From contig CATYEN010000003.1 of NCBI GenBank assembly GCA_958405565.1, forward strand, positions 1-64,000: a stretch of 64,000 nucleotides of DNA. The letters are read 5' to 3'. Position numbers and translations under genes: made by a program. Origin of the DNA: an uncultured Collinsella sp. Its GTDB lineage: Bacteria > Actinomycetota > Coriobacteriia > Coriobacteriales > Coriobacteriaceae. This document shows positions 54,076 through 62,619 of this stretch, piece after piece. Below the pieces are notes generated by a model that was not told the DNA's origin, ran no database searches, and was given only the letters and a program-made list of their open reading frames with translations. Each line of letters starts with the position of its first letter. Positions within the stretch are counted from its first letter, which is position 1.

Positions 54076-55062
54076 CTACTCGTCGTCTCCGTCGTTGGGG
54101 TCGCCCTTGAGGGTGTTGATGTCCAGGTACTCGTCATCGTTCTCTTTTTGCTGGGTCTCCGACTCCGCTTGGGTGGGGCCGGAGAACAGCCGGAATCCCT
54201 CAAACGCAATGACACCGAGCAGGGCAATGACAATGGCGATAAAGGCAACCTTGACTGCCTGCGGAAATTCCGAAAAACGCAGCGCCTTTTCCTCGGCGTA
54301 ATAATCGGCGAAGCGCTCTTCGCCCGTGCTTTTGGTATACGCCGGCGCGGACGCGGCCTCCGGGTCATATTCCGGTGCAGGCGTGGCAGCGTACGGATCG
54401 TTGAGATAATCGCTCGATGCGGTGCCATAATCCTCGGTCTCGATGCGATCGGTGCCAGCATAGCCATCGGAATAATCGGAATATGCCGCACCGCCCTCAT
54501 AGTCCGCGGCGCTCGCGTTGGCGGCAAAAAGCGGGTTAACTGGAACGTCGAGCGCCGGCATGCCGGTAGAGGTCTCATCCAGATCGGCTGCAGCCCAGGA
54601 ATCGTAGGCAACCTGATGGGCAACGGGCTCATCGAGCCTTGTGACCGGAGACTTGCGTGCCGCAGGAACGGGCAACTGCTGGGCGCTGTACATAACGGTG
54701 CTGTCGGCCGATTTGCTCCGCGTCGCCGCAGCGAGAAATGCCGCCGTCTCGGACGGGTCGCTTGCGGGGCGGGGAGTGGGCGTGGGCGCCGAAATGGGTG
54801 CGGGCGTAGACGCGGGCGTCGAAACAGGCGGCTGCGCGGGAGTCGGCGCAGATGCGGGCTTAGGCGCGAGCGAGGGATCGGGGCTCGATGGGCGAGCGCC
54901 GCCGCCCATGAGTTCGTCGGCAGTCCAAGGGCGATCATCCATCACGTCGTCAAGGCTCAGCGAAAACAGGTCGTCTTCACCCTCATCGAACATGCGGTGC
55001 ACATGTCCACCAATTGCCGGAATCAATCCGCGACCGGTGCATGATGCCTTGCTCAACGCCAT
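54076..55062 (-). CDS. Proline/alanine-rich protein with C-terminal membrane segment
   Basis: A 328-residue protein. The N-terminal part (1-60) contains MFDEGEDDLFSLSLDDVMDD and an RPWTADELMGGG motif. The long middle (about 60-240) is low-complexity Pro, Ala, Ser, Thr and Tyr, probably disordered, with repeated APTP and PAS pieces. One membrane segment (about 270-290, VAFIAIVIALLGVIAFEGF) is followed by a short acidic tail. There is no signal peptide, so the bulk probably stays in the cytoplasm with a tail anchor. I do not recognise a family. ATG 55062 follows GAAAGGGTGG. Confidence 0.7.
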   Translation of the reverse strand: MALSKASCTGRGLIPAIGGHVHRMFDEGEDDLFSLSLDDVMDDRPWTADELMGGGARPSSPDPSLAPKPASAPTPAQPPVSTPASTPAPISAPTPTPRPASDPSETAAFLAAATRSKSADSTVMYSAQQLPVPAARKSPVTRLDEPVAHQVAYDSWAAADLDETSTGMPALDVPVNPLFAANASAADYEGGAAYSDYSDGYAGTDRIETEDYGTASSDYLNDPYAATPAPEYDPEAASAPAYTKSTGEERFADYYAEEKALRFSEFPQAVKVAFIAIVIALLGVIAFEGFRLFSGPTQAESETQQKENDDEYLDINTLKGDPNDGDDE

Positions 55063-55185
55063 TCTGTTCCACCCTTTCGAAATACTAATGACATCGATTA
55101 TATGGAACTTCCCAGGCGGCTCGGTCTTGGATTCGAGCTTTCCAGAACTCGCGCCCAAAAGGGGAGGGGCAATCTAGGCGAGTGC

Positions 55186-55839
55186 CTACTTGTCGTCGGC
55201 CGCCGCCTTGGCCTCATTGAGGTAGCTATAGAAGCTGTACTTGGAGATGCCAAAGAACTCGCAGGCGCGTTCGCTCGACTTGGAAATGAGGAAGGCGCCG
55301 CGACGGTCGAGGTAGCCAATGGCACGAATGCGCTCGTCTTTGGTCATGAGCGCCGCGGGCTTGCCCACAAACTGCTCGCACTCGTGCAGCAGGTCCTCGA
55401 GCAGGTCGCCGATGTTCTTGGTAATGGGCTCGGGCTCGGTATAGCCCGTGCCGCCGGTGCCGGTAAAGGCGTCGAGCGAACGCTCAAAAGCCTTCATGAG
55501 CGTAATGTCAAAGTTGATGCCCAAAATGCCGACGGGCTTGTCCTCGTCGTTGCGGATAAAGATGGTCGAGGACTTGAGCAGCTTGCCATCGGCGGTTTTG
55601 GTGAGGTATGGCTCGCGGTCGTGCACGTCGGTGGTGCCCTCGTGCATGGACTCAAACACAATATGGCTGGGGCCGTCACCCAGTTTGCGCCCGCTGACGT
55701 GGCCGTTTTCGATCACTACGATGGAGTGGTCCACGTCCTCGGTCTCCAGGTCGTGGACGACGATTTCGCAGTTGGGGCCAAATTGGAGCGCCAGGCCGTG
55801 TGCAAGGCGCTTGTAGAACTCAATCTGTGCGGGGGTCAT
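55186..55839 (-). CDS. YheO-like PAS domain transcriptional regulator (second)
   Basis: A 217-residue regulator, paralogous to the gene at 38517. The PAS part (about 1-115) has LALQFGPNCEIVVHDLETED, HVSGRKLGDGPSH and DKPVGILGINFDITL. The helix-turn-helix is near the end (about 175-215: RACEFFGISKYSFYSYLNE). ATG 55839 follows AGGAAGG; the frame is open ten codons further, without a site. It is divergent from dpaL, with two AACAAA-TTTGTT palindromes between them, so control of the dpaL-ygeY-ygeW genes is the natural guess. Confidence 0.87.
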   Translation of the reverse strand: MTPAQIEFYKRLAHGLALQFGPNCEIVVHDLETEDVDHSIVVIENGHVSGRKLGDGPSHIVFESMHEGTTDVHDREPYLTKTADGKLLKSSTIFIRNDEDKPVGILGINFDITLMKAFERSLDAFTGTGGTGYTEPEPITKNIGDLLEDLLHECEQFVGKPAALMTKDERIRAIGYLDRRGAFLISKSSERACEFFGISKYSFYSYLNEAKAAADDK

Positions 55840-55958
55840 AGGTGCCTTCCTAAAAATTAGTTTGGGCACACTTTGCCATAAACCCCACTTGTTCGCAAAT
55901 AACGAAAGCGTCGCTGCGTTATATGACCGTTCGGCGGCGAAAAGGTACCGATTACGGC

Positions 55959-56025
55959 AACAAACAATTTGTTAGGTTTTCCAATCAAAAAGTGTGATAG
56001 AACAGTGCTAACAAACTTTTTGTTT
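55959..56025. promoter_or_regulatory. Paired operator-like palindromes before dpaL
   Basis: AACAAACAATTTGTTA (55959-55974) and AACAAACTTTTTGTTT (56010-56025) are 51 bases apart, close to five helical turns, in the 277-base divergent gap between the YheO-type regulator and dpaL. Confidence 0.55.
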
Positions 56026-56116
56026 GGCATCCACATAAAAGTTCAGTCGCATGAATGGGAATGGGCTGAAACGCGTATGCGGGGGCCAGCAAGAGAGAAC
56101 TTAAGGAGTTCACCGT

Positions 56117-57331
56117 ATGGCCGATAAGATCCAGTGGGCGGGCAACACGATGCCCAAGAGCGATGACAAGCACTTGGGAATCATGAGCCTCGACCACGTG
56201 AAGAAGGCCCGCGCCTTCCACCAGTCGTTCCCCCAGTACACCGTCACTCCGCTTGCCCGCCTGGATGGCCAGGCTGCGCGCCTGGGCTTGTCCAATCTGT
56301 GCGTTAAGGACGAGAGCTATCGCTTTGGCCTCAACGCCTTTAAGGTCCTGGGCGGCTCGTTTGCCATGGCCAACTACATTGCCGACGAGACAGGCAAGGA
56401 CGTTGCCGAGTGCACCTTCGATTACCTGACCTCCGATCAGCTTGCCAAGGACTTTGGCCAGGCTACCTTCTTTACCGCCACCGACGGCAACCATGGCCGC
56501 GGCGTGGCATGGGCTGCCAACAAGCTGGGCCAGAAGGCTGTCGTGCACATGCCCAAGGGTTCCACCAAGCCCCGCTTTGATAACATCGCCGCCGAGGGCG
56601 CCACGGTGACCATCGAAGAGGTCAACTACGACGAGTGCGTGCGCATGGCCGCCGCCGAGGCCGATGCCTGCGAGCGCGGCGTCATCGTTCAGGACACCGC
56701 CTGGGAGGGCTACGAGAAGATCCCGTCTTGGATCATGGAGGGCTACGGCACCATGGCTTCCGAGGCTGCCGAGCAGCTGCGCGAGATGGCCATCAACCGC
56801 CCGACGCACGTGTTTGTCCAGGCTGGCGTGGGTTCGCTCGCCGGCGCCGTGGTGGGCTACTTCACCAACCTGTATCCCGATAACCCGCCCACCTTCGTCG
56901 TGGTCGAGTGCGCGCCTGCCGCCTGCCTGTACAAGGGCGCTGCCGCCGGCGACGGCGACCCGCGCATCGTGGACGGCGACATGCCCTCCATCATGGCCGG
57001 TCTGTGCTGCGGCGAGCCCAACATTCTGGGCTGGGATATCCTGCGCAACCACACCACTGCCTTTGTGTCCTGCCCCGACTGGGTCACCGCTCGCGGCATG
57101 CGCACCCTGGGCGCTCCCGAGAAGGGCGACCCGCGCGTTATCTCCGGCGAGTCCGGCGCCGTGACCACCGGTCTGGTCGAGACCCTTATGCTCGATCCCG
57201 AGTACGCCGAGCTCAAGGAGCTCATCGGCCTGGACAAGACGAGCTCCGTGCTCTGCTTCTCCACCGAGGGCGACACCGATCCGGATCAGTACCGTCGCAT
57301 CGTCTGGGAGGGCGAGTACCCGACTTGCTAG
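56117..57331 (+). CDS. dpaL: Diaminopropionate ammonia-lyase
   Basis: A PLP enzyme of 404 residues (YgeX type) that turns 2,3-diaminopropionate into pyruvate and two ammonia. The PLP Lys is in YRFGLNAFKVLGGSFA; the phosphate-binding part is GVGSLAGAVVGY, and the substrate loop FTATDGNHGRGVAW is typical of this family rather than of threonine dehydratase. AAGGAG is upstream. In gut bacteria that grow anaerobically on purines, this gene travels with ygeY, ygeW, ssnA, ygfK, hydA and xdhD homologues, as it does here. A structured repeat (copy C) follows the stop. Confidence 0.95.
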   Translation: MADKIQWAGNTMPKSDDKHLGIMSLDHVKKARAFHQSFPQYTVTPLARLDGQAARLGLSNLCVKDESYRFGLNAFKVLGGSFAMANYIADETGKDVAECTFDYLTSDQLAKDFGQATFFTATDGNHGRGVAWAANKLGQKAVVHMPKGSTKPRFDNIAAEGATVTIEEVNYDECVRMAAAEADACERGVIVQDTAWEGYEKIPSWIMEGYGTMASEAAEQLREMAINRPTHVFVQAGVGSLAGAVVGYFTNLYPDNPPTFVVVECAPAACLYKGAAAGDGDPRIVDGDMPSIMAGLCCGEPNILGWDILRNHTTAFVSCPDWVTARGMRTLGAPEKGDPRVISGESGAVTTGLVETLMLDPEYAELKELIGLDKTSSVLCFSTEGDTDPDQYRRIVWEGEYPTC

Positions 57332-57347
57332 CGGGTCTGACCTGTCC

Positions 57348-57465
57348 GGAGGCAGCCGGAGGACTTTACTCCCTGCTCGGACAGTCCTGCTCGCACGGAG
57401 AGCACATTAAGTGCTCTCCGGCTCGTGCGGAACTCGCGACGGAGCAAAGTCCTCCGTCCGCCTCC
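57348..57465. repeat. Conserved-core/variable-arm element, copy C (reversed)
   Basis: The core at 57373-57440 is the reverse complement of that at 9679-9745, with some changes outside the central hairpin. The 25-base arms (57348-57372 and 57441-57465) pair with three mismatches and are unrelated to the arms of copies A and B. It begins 17 bases after the dpaL stop and ends about 100 bases before ygeY. Confidence 0.92.
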
Positions 57466-57569
57466 TATGGTTACTTGCTTGTGGGGTGCTCAACCTCACG
57501 CCGCTTGGCACAAGTGATCTATCTGAAATATCTACCTGTAGGTAAACCCTTGTAGAAAGGTTGACTGTT

Positions 57570-58955
57570 ATGACTAAAGAACTCGATTTTGATGCCATTA
57601 AGGCTGCGGCTGAGTCTCATCGTGCTGATATGACGCGTTTTCTTCGCGCAATGATTAGCCACCCCTCTGAGTCCTGCGAGGAGGGTGAGGTTGTCGCTTG
57701 CATCAAGGCCGAGATGGAGAGCCTTGGCTATGACGAGGTCAAGGTCGACGGCCTGGGCAACGTTATGGGCTTTATGGGCGAGGGCGACAAGATCATCGCC
57801 ATCGACTCCCACATCGACACCGTCGGTATCGGCAACATCGAGAACTGGGACGCCGATCCCTATGAGGGCTACGAGACCGACGAGATCATCTACGGCCGCG
57901 GCGGCTCCGACCAGGAGGGTGGCATGGCTTCTGCTACCTACGCTGCCAAGATGATGAAGGACATGGGCCTCATCCCCGAGGGCTACAAGATCATGGTCGT
58001 CGGCACCGTCCAGGAAGAGGACTGCGACGGCATGTGCTGGCAGTACATCTACAACAAGGACGGCATTAAGCCCGAGTTCGTCATTTCCACCGAGCCCACC
58101 GACGGCGGCATCTATCGCGGTCACCGCGGCCGCATGGAGATCCGCGTCGACGTTCATGGCACCTCCTGCCACGGCTCCGCTCCCGACCGCGGCGACAACG
58201 CCATTTACAAGATGGCCGACATCATCGCCGACGTCCGCGCCCTCAACAACAACGGCTGCGACGAGTCGACCGACATCAAGGGCCTCGTCAAGATGCTCGA
58301 CCCCAAGTACAACCCCGAGCACTTCGAGGACGCCCGCTTCCTGGGCCGCGGCACCTGCACCGTCAGCCAGATCTTCTACACCAGCCCCAGCCGCTGCGCT
58401 GTCGCTGACTCCTGCGCCATCTCCATCGACCGTCGTATGACCGCCGGTGAGACCTGGGAGTCTTGCCTGGACGAGATCCGCAACCTGCCGGCCGCCAAGA
58501 AGTACGGCGACGACGTGAAGGTCTCCATGTACATGTACGACCGTCCGTCCTGGACCGGCGAGGTTTACGAGACCGAGGCTTACTTCCCCACGTGGATCAA
58601 CAAGGAGACCGCTCCGCACGTCAAGGCCCTCGTCGACGCCCACAAGGCCATGTTCGGTGACGAGCGCATCGGCTGCGAGCCCAGCATGGACAAGCGCACC
58701 GGTCGTCCGCTGTGCGACAAGTGGACCTTCTCCACGAACTGCGTTTCCATCCAGGGCCGCTATGGCATCCCCTGCGTCGGCTTTGGCCCGGGTGCCGAGT
58801 CTCAGGCTCACGCTCCCAACGAGGTCACCTACAAGGACGACCTGGTCACCGCTGCCGCCATGTATGTGGCTGCCCTGAACCTCTACGATCCGAGCCAGGC
58901 CGATGGCGACGCCACCGTGTTCCGCGCCGGTCTGACCAACAACAAGATCGATTAG
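57570..58955 (+). CDS. ygeY: YgeY family M20-type hydrolase
   Basis: A 461-residue metal-dependent hydrolase of the M20 peptidase/deacylase fold, the YgeY group linked to selenium metabolism. Metal ligands visible: His and Asp in DSHIDTVG, Asp in GRGGSDQEGGMA, Glu-Glu in VQEEDCDG and Glu in STEPTDGG. The dimerisation domain starts around RVDVHGTSCHGSAP. ATG 57570 is nine bases after GAAAGG; TTG 57561 is the alternative. It may remove an acyl or carbamoyl group from a purine-derived intermediate that gives diaminopropionate for DpaL; the exact reaction is not certain. Confidence 0.92.
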   Translation: MTKELDFDAIKAAAESHRADMTRFLRAMISHPSESCEEGEVVACIKAEMESLGYDEVKVDGLGNVMGFMGEGDKIIAIDSHIDTVGIGNIENWDADPYEGYETDEIIYGRGGSDQEGGMASATYAAKMMKDMGLIPEGYKIMVVGTVQEEDCDGMCWQYIYNKDGIKPEFVISTEPTDGGIYRGHRGRMEIRVDVHGTSCHGSAPDRGDNAIYKMADIIADVRALNNNGCDESTDIKGLVKMLDPKYNPEHFEDARFLGRGTCTVSQIFYTSPSRCAVADSCAISIDRRMTAGETWESCLDEIRNLPAAKKYGDDVKVSMYMYDRPSWTGEVYETEAYFPTWINKETAPHVKALVDAHKAMFGDERIGCEPSMDKRTGRPLCDKWTFSTNCVSIQGRYGIPCVGFGPGAESQAHAPNEVTYKDDLVTAAAMYVAALNLYDPSQADGDATVFRAGLTNNKID

Positions 58956-58977
58956 TCCCATTCCTCGATCTTGTTGA

Positions 58978-59002
58978 GCCGGGGACAGCTCGTGTCCCCG
59001 GC
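58978..59002. terminator. Hairpin after ygeY
   Basis: GCCGGGGACA, loop GCTCG, TGTCCCCGGC: a perfect ten-pair stem, 23 bases after the stop. There is no T run, so it may be a partial terminator or an RNA-stabilising hairpin. Confidence 0.5.
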
Positions 59003-59156
59003 ATCCCCTGTTGACTTGGGGCCCGCGGTCGTTATCTCCCATGCTTCCTCAACGGTAGCGGGTCCTCGTCATAGTGCTCTGCATGTTCTAGCCACACGCG
59101 CATGCCGGAGCACATCTACTCATTGCAATCGTTTCATCTTTGGAAAGGATATTTAC

Positions 59157-60359
59157 ATGGACGCCAAGTTTACCGAGCTCGTCGAGCAGCTGAACGGCCT
59201 CGATTTTAAGGGCATGTACGGCAGCGACTTCCTGCACACCTGGGACAAGACCACCGATGAGCTCAAGGCGCTCTACATCGTCGCCGACGCCCTGCGCGAG
59301 CTGCGTGAGAACAACGTTTCGTCCAAGATCTTCGACTCGGGCCTGGCCGTCTCCCTGTTCCGCGACAACTCCACCCGTACGCGTTTCTCCTTCTCTAAGG
59401 CCGCCAACCTGCTCGGCCTTGAGCTGCAGGACCTGGACGAGAAGAAGTCCCAGATCGCTCACGGCGAGACTGTCCGCGAGACCGCTACCATGATTTCCTT
59501 CATGGCCGACGTCATCGGCATCCGCGATGACATGTACATCGGCAAGGGCGACGCCTACATGGCCGAGGTCTCCGAGTCTGTCCAGCAGGCCTACGAGGAT
59601 GGCGTTCTGGATCACCGTCCCACGCTCATCTCCCTGCAGTCCGATTCCGACCACCCTACGCAGTCCTCTGCCGACATGCTCTACCTCATCAACGAGTTTG
59701 GCGGTCTTGAGAACCTTAAGGGCAAGAAGGTTGCCGTCACCTGGGCCTATTCGCCCTCTTACGGCAAGCCGCTGTCCTGCCCGCAGTCGCTGATCAGCCT
59801 GCTGCCTCGTTTTGGCATGGACGTCACCCTGGCCCACCCCGAGGGCTACGACCTCATGCCCGAGGTCGTCGAGCGCGCAAAGGGCTACGCCGCCGAGTCC
59901 GGCACCACCTTTAAGCAGGTCAACACCATGGCCGAGGCCTTCGAGGGCGCCGACATCGTGATCCCCAAGAGCTGGGCTCCGTTTGCCGCCATGGAGAAGC
60001 GCACCAACCTGTACGCCGAGGGCGACGACGCCGGCATCGCTGCACTCGAGAAGGAGCTGCTCGCCCAGAACGCTACGCATCAGGATTGGTGCTCCACGAC
60101 CGAGCTCATGGAGAAGACCGCCAACGGCCAGGACACCATCTTTATGCATCCGCTGCCCGCCGACATCTCCGGTGTCTCTTGCGAGCACGGCGAGGTCAAC
60201 GCCGACGTCTTCGACATGCACCGCGTGGGCATGTACAAGGAGGCCAGCTACAAGCCGTACGCCATTGCAGCCATGATGTTCCTGCAGAAGGTTGCCGATC
60301 CCGCCGCTACCCTCAAGGCCCTCGACGAGCGCAACACCGCCCGTTGGCTCCAGGCCTAA
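59157..60359 (+). CDS. ygeW: YgeW-type knotted carbamoyltransferase
   Basis: A 400-residue carbamoyltransferase of the YgeW group. Carbamoyl-phosphate binding is shown by FRDNSTRTRFSFSKA (STRTR) and HPTQSSADM; the second domain ends with the conserved HPLP in FMHPLPADISG. The native substrate of YgeW is not firmly known; in the purine locus it could run in reverse, giving carbamoyl phosphate and hence ATP, as in anaerobic oxamate or citrulline breakdown. GGAAAGG is upstream. Order dpaL-ygeY-ygeW follows the E. coli ygeWXY cluster in content but not order. Confidence 0.93.
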   Translation: MDAKFTELVEQLNGLDFKGMYGSDFLHTWDKTTDELKALYIVADALRELRENNVSSKIFDSGLAVSLFRDNSTRTRFSFSKAANLLGLELQDLDEKKSQIAHGETVRETATMISFMADVIGIRDDMYIGKGDAYMAEVSESVQQAYEDGVLDHRPTLISLQSDSDHPTQSSADMLYLINEFGGLENLKGKKVAVTWAYSPSYGKPLSCPQSLISLLPRFGMDVTLAHPEGYDLMPEVVERAKGYAAESGTTFKQVNTMAEAFEGADIVIPKSWAPFAAMEKRTNLYAEGDDAGIAALEKELLAQNATHQDWCSTTELMEKTANGQDTIFMHPLPADISGVSCEHGEVNADVFDMHRVGMYKEASYKPYAIAAMMFLQKVADPAATLKALDERNTARWLQA

Positions 60360-60382
60360 AGCTGGGCTGAGGTAAGCCATGT

Positions 60383-60422
60383 AAAGGGGGCGCTCTGCCA
60401 ACCGGCGGGGTGCCCCTTTTTG
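60383..60422 (+). terminator. Terminator after ygeW
   Basis: AAAGGGGGCGC ... GGTGCCCCTTTTT hairpin, with CTGCC and GGCGG pairing inside, 23 bases after the stop. Confidence 0.82.
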
Positions 60423-60509
60423 CATCGTTGGCGTGCGGGATAAGCGCTTTCGATGTAGATGCCCCGCGACGCGAGTTATGGGTACGATGGTTTCAGGGGA
60501 GGTATCGCC

Positions 60510-61124
60510 ATGAAACTTGGTTGCGTCATTATGGCTTCGGGCGAGGGCAAGCGATTTGGCTCTAACAAGATGCTCGCCGATATCTATGGCGAGCCGCTGA
60601 TTGCCCGGACCATTGATTCGGTTCCCCGGGGCTTTGACGTTGTGATTTCGACGCGTTGGCCCGAGGTCGCTCAGATTTGTGATGACAAGCATTGCCCGTG
60701 CGTGCTGCACGATGGCGAGCTGCGCAGCGAAAGCGTCCGTGCGGGCCTTTCGTGGGGAGTCGAACGCAACTGGAAAGGTTGCCTCTTTTTGCCGGGCGAC
60801 CAGCCGCTCGTGAGTTCGGATTCTTTTGAGGCTATGGTTCGTGCATTTGACGAGCGTGGCCGCAAGCATCCGGTGCGTCTTGCGTGCAACGGTGAGCCTT
60901 CGAGCCCGGTGCTCTTTCCGGCGGAACTGTTCGATGCACTTATGTGTCTTGAGGGTAAGGACGGCGGCGGTTCGATCCTCAAGGACCGTACCGACGTGGT
61001 GCTGGTCGAGGCGCGTGCCTACGAGCTGTGGGACGTCGATACCGTCAAGGGACAGCGACGCATAACGGAGCATATCGCCGCCTGCTCGTATTTTGATCGC
61101 GTGGCCAACTGCATCAATCAATAA
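60510..61124 (+). CDS. mocA: Molybdenum cofactor cytidylyltransferase-like protein
   Basis: A 204-residue nucleotidyltransferase of the MocA (YgfJ) type, which links CMP to molybdopterin for hydroxylase enzymes. The N-terminal loop is IMASGEGKRFGSNKMLADI (GxGxRFG...K), and the metal-binding Asp is in FLPGDQPLVSS (GDxP). ATG 60510 follows GGGGAGG. The position in the locus suggests it supplies the cofactor of the XdhD hydroxylase. It is ten bases before hydA and so is in the same transcript. Confidence 0.9.
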   Translation: MKLGCVIMASGEGKRFGSNKMLADIYGEPLIARTIDSVPRGFDVVISTRWPEVAQICDDKHCPCVLHDGELRSESVRAGLSWGVERNWKGCLFLPGDQPLVSSDSFEAMVRAFDERGRKHPVRLACNGEPSSPVLFPAELFDALMCLEGKDGGGSILKDRTDVVLVEARAYELWDVDTVKGQRRITEHIAACSYFDRVANCINQ

Positions 61125-61133
61125 GGAGCAATT

Positions 61134-62501
61134 ATGATCATCATCAAAAACGGCGCACTCGTGACGCCCCAGGGGCTTCGCCGCGCCGATCTTGCCATGG
61201 AGGGCGACAAGATTGTGCGGATTGCCGCGGCAATCGAGCCGGGCGAGGGCGATACCGTCGAGGACGCCACCGACTGTTGGGTGTTTCCCGGCTTTATCGA
61301 CGGCCACACGCACATGCAGTGCTGGACCGGCATGGATTGGACAGCCGATAGCTTTGAGACCGGCACGCGCGCGGCTGCCTGCGGCGGCACGACGACCATT
61401 GTGGACTACGCGACGGCCGATCGCGGCGTGACCATGCCCGATGCCTTGGTCGAGTGGCATCATCGCGCCGACGGCACCTGCACCGCCAACTATGCCTTCC
61501 ATATGGCGCTTGCCGAGTGGAATGAGCGCAACCGCGCCGATCTTTCGGCCATGCGCGAGGCGGGCGTGTCGTCGTTTAAGACCTACTTTGCCTACGACCA
61601 TCTGCGCCTGGACGATGCCGAGACGCTCGAGGTGCTGGAGGAGCTCAAGCGCGTGGGCGGTATCCTGTGCGTGCATTGCGAGAACGGCACGTTGGTCAAC
61701 GCGCTGCAGAAGCGCGTGTTTGAGCAGGGTATCCACGGGCCCGAGGGCCATGCGCTCAGCCGTCCGGACGTGTGTGAGGCCGAGGCCGTGAGCCGCCTGC
61801 TGTATCTGGCGCACTTGGCCGGGGACGCTCCGGTCAACGTGGTGCACCTTTCGACCAAGCTGGGGCTCGAGGCCATTCGCGCTGCCAAATCGCGCGGGCA
61901 GAAGAACATCTATGTCGAGACATGCCCTCAGTATCTGATGCTCGACGACACCTGCTATCTGGAGCAGGGCGAGGACGGCTTTGCGGGCGCCAAGTACGTG
62001 ATGAGTCCGCCGCTGCGCCATGCCGGCGACCGTGCGGCACTGCGCGAGGCGCTTGTGGCCGGCGAGATCGATACGATTGCGACCGACCACTGTAGCTTTA
62101 ACCTGCACGGGCAAAAGGACCGCGGGCGCGACGACTTCCGCGCGATTCCCAACGGCGGACCCGGCGTGGAGCATCGCCCCGTCGCGATCGCTACGAGCTT
62201 TGAGGGACAGCTGGGTCCCGAGGATCTGTGCCGCCTGATGAGCGAGAACCCGGCGCGCGTCTTTGGCATGTATCCGCACAAGGGCTGTCTTGCCGAGGGC
62301 GCCGATGCCGACGTGTGCGTGTGGGATCCCAAGGCGCGCTGGACGATTAGCGCCGCGACGCAGCATCAGGCCGTGGACTACACGCCGCTCGAGGGCTTTG
62401 AGGCGCACGGCCGCGCCAAGGCCGTGTTTGTGAACGGTGTACTGGCTGCGCTCGACGGCGAGCCCACCGGAGCCCAACCCGGCCGCTACGTCCCCCGCTA
62501 A
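61134..62501 (+). CDS. hydA: Dihydropyrimidinase/hydantoinase-like amidohydrolase
   Basis: A 455-residue cyclic amidase (YgeZ type). The binuclear metal site is complete: DGHTHMQ (Asp-x-His-x-His), the Lys to be carboxylated in SSFKTYFAY, His in CVHCENG, His in VVHLST and Asp in IATDHCSF. E. coli HydA hydrolyses aryl hydantoins; in the purine locus, opening of a hydantoin- or dihydropyrimidine-type intermediate is the likely role. AAGGAGC is upstream. It is followed by a palindrome and the convergent yqeC gene. Confidence 0.92.
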   Translation: MIIIKNGALVTPQGLRRADLAMEGDKIVRIAAAIEPGEGDTVEDATDCWVFPGFIDGHTHMQCWTGMDWTADSFETGTRAAACGGTTTIVDYATADRGVTMPDALVEWHHRADGTCTANYAFHMALAEWNERNRADLSAMREAGVSSFKTYFAYDHLRLDDAETLEVLEELKRVGGILCVHCENGTLVNALQKRVFEQGIHGPEGHALSRPDVCEAEAVSRLLYLAHLAGDAPVNVVHLSTKLGLEAIRAAKSRGQKNIYVETCPQYLMLDDTCYLEQGEDGFAGAKYVMSPPLRHAGDRAALREALVAGEIDTIATDHCSFNLHGQKDRGRDDFRAIPNGGPGVEHRPVAIATSFEGQLGPEDLCRLMSENPARVFGMYPHKGCLAEGADADVCVWDPKARWTISAATQHQAVDYTPLEGFEAHGRAKAVFVNGVLAALDGEPTGAQPGRYVPR

Positions 62502-62528
62502 CAGGAAGGATGCCGGATTCCCTTCGCA

Positions 62529-62593
62529 GTTGCGGTGAAATAGTTCCTGTTTAGCCGCCAAATAGGCCGTTTCAGGAACTATTCCACCGCAAC
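62529..62593. repeat. Palindrome between hydA and yqeC
   Basis: Arms 62529-62549 and 62573-62593 pair over 21 bases with one mismatch (G-C or A-C at one position), around a 23-base loop. It lies between convergent genes but has no T run. Its shape is like the 34.3-kb palindromes, though the sequence is different. Confidence 0.75.
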
Positions 62594-62619
62594 TTATATG
62601 TCTGGTGGGGCAGCGCCGG

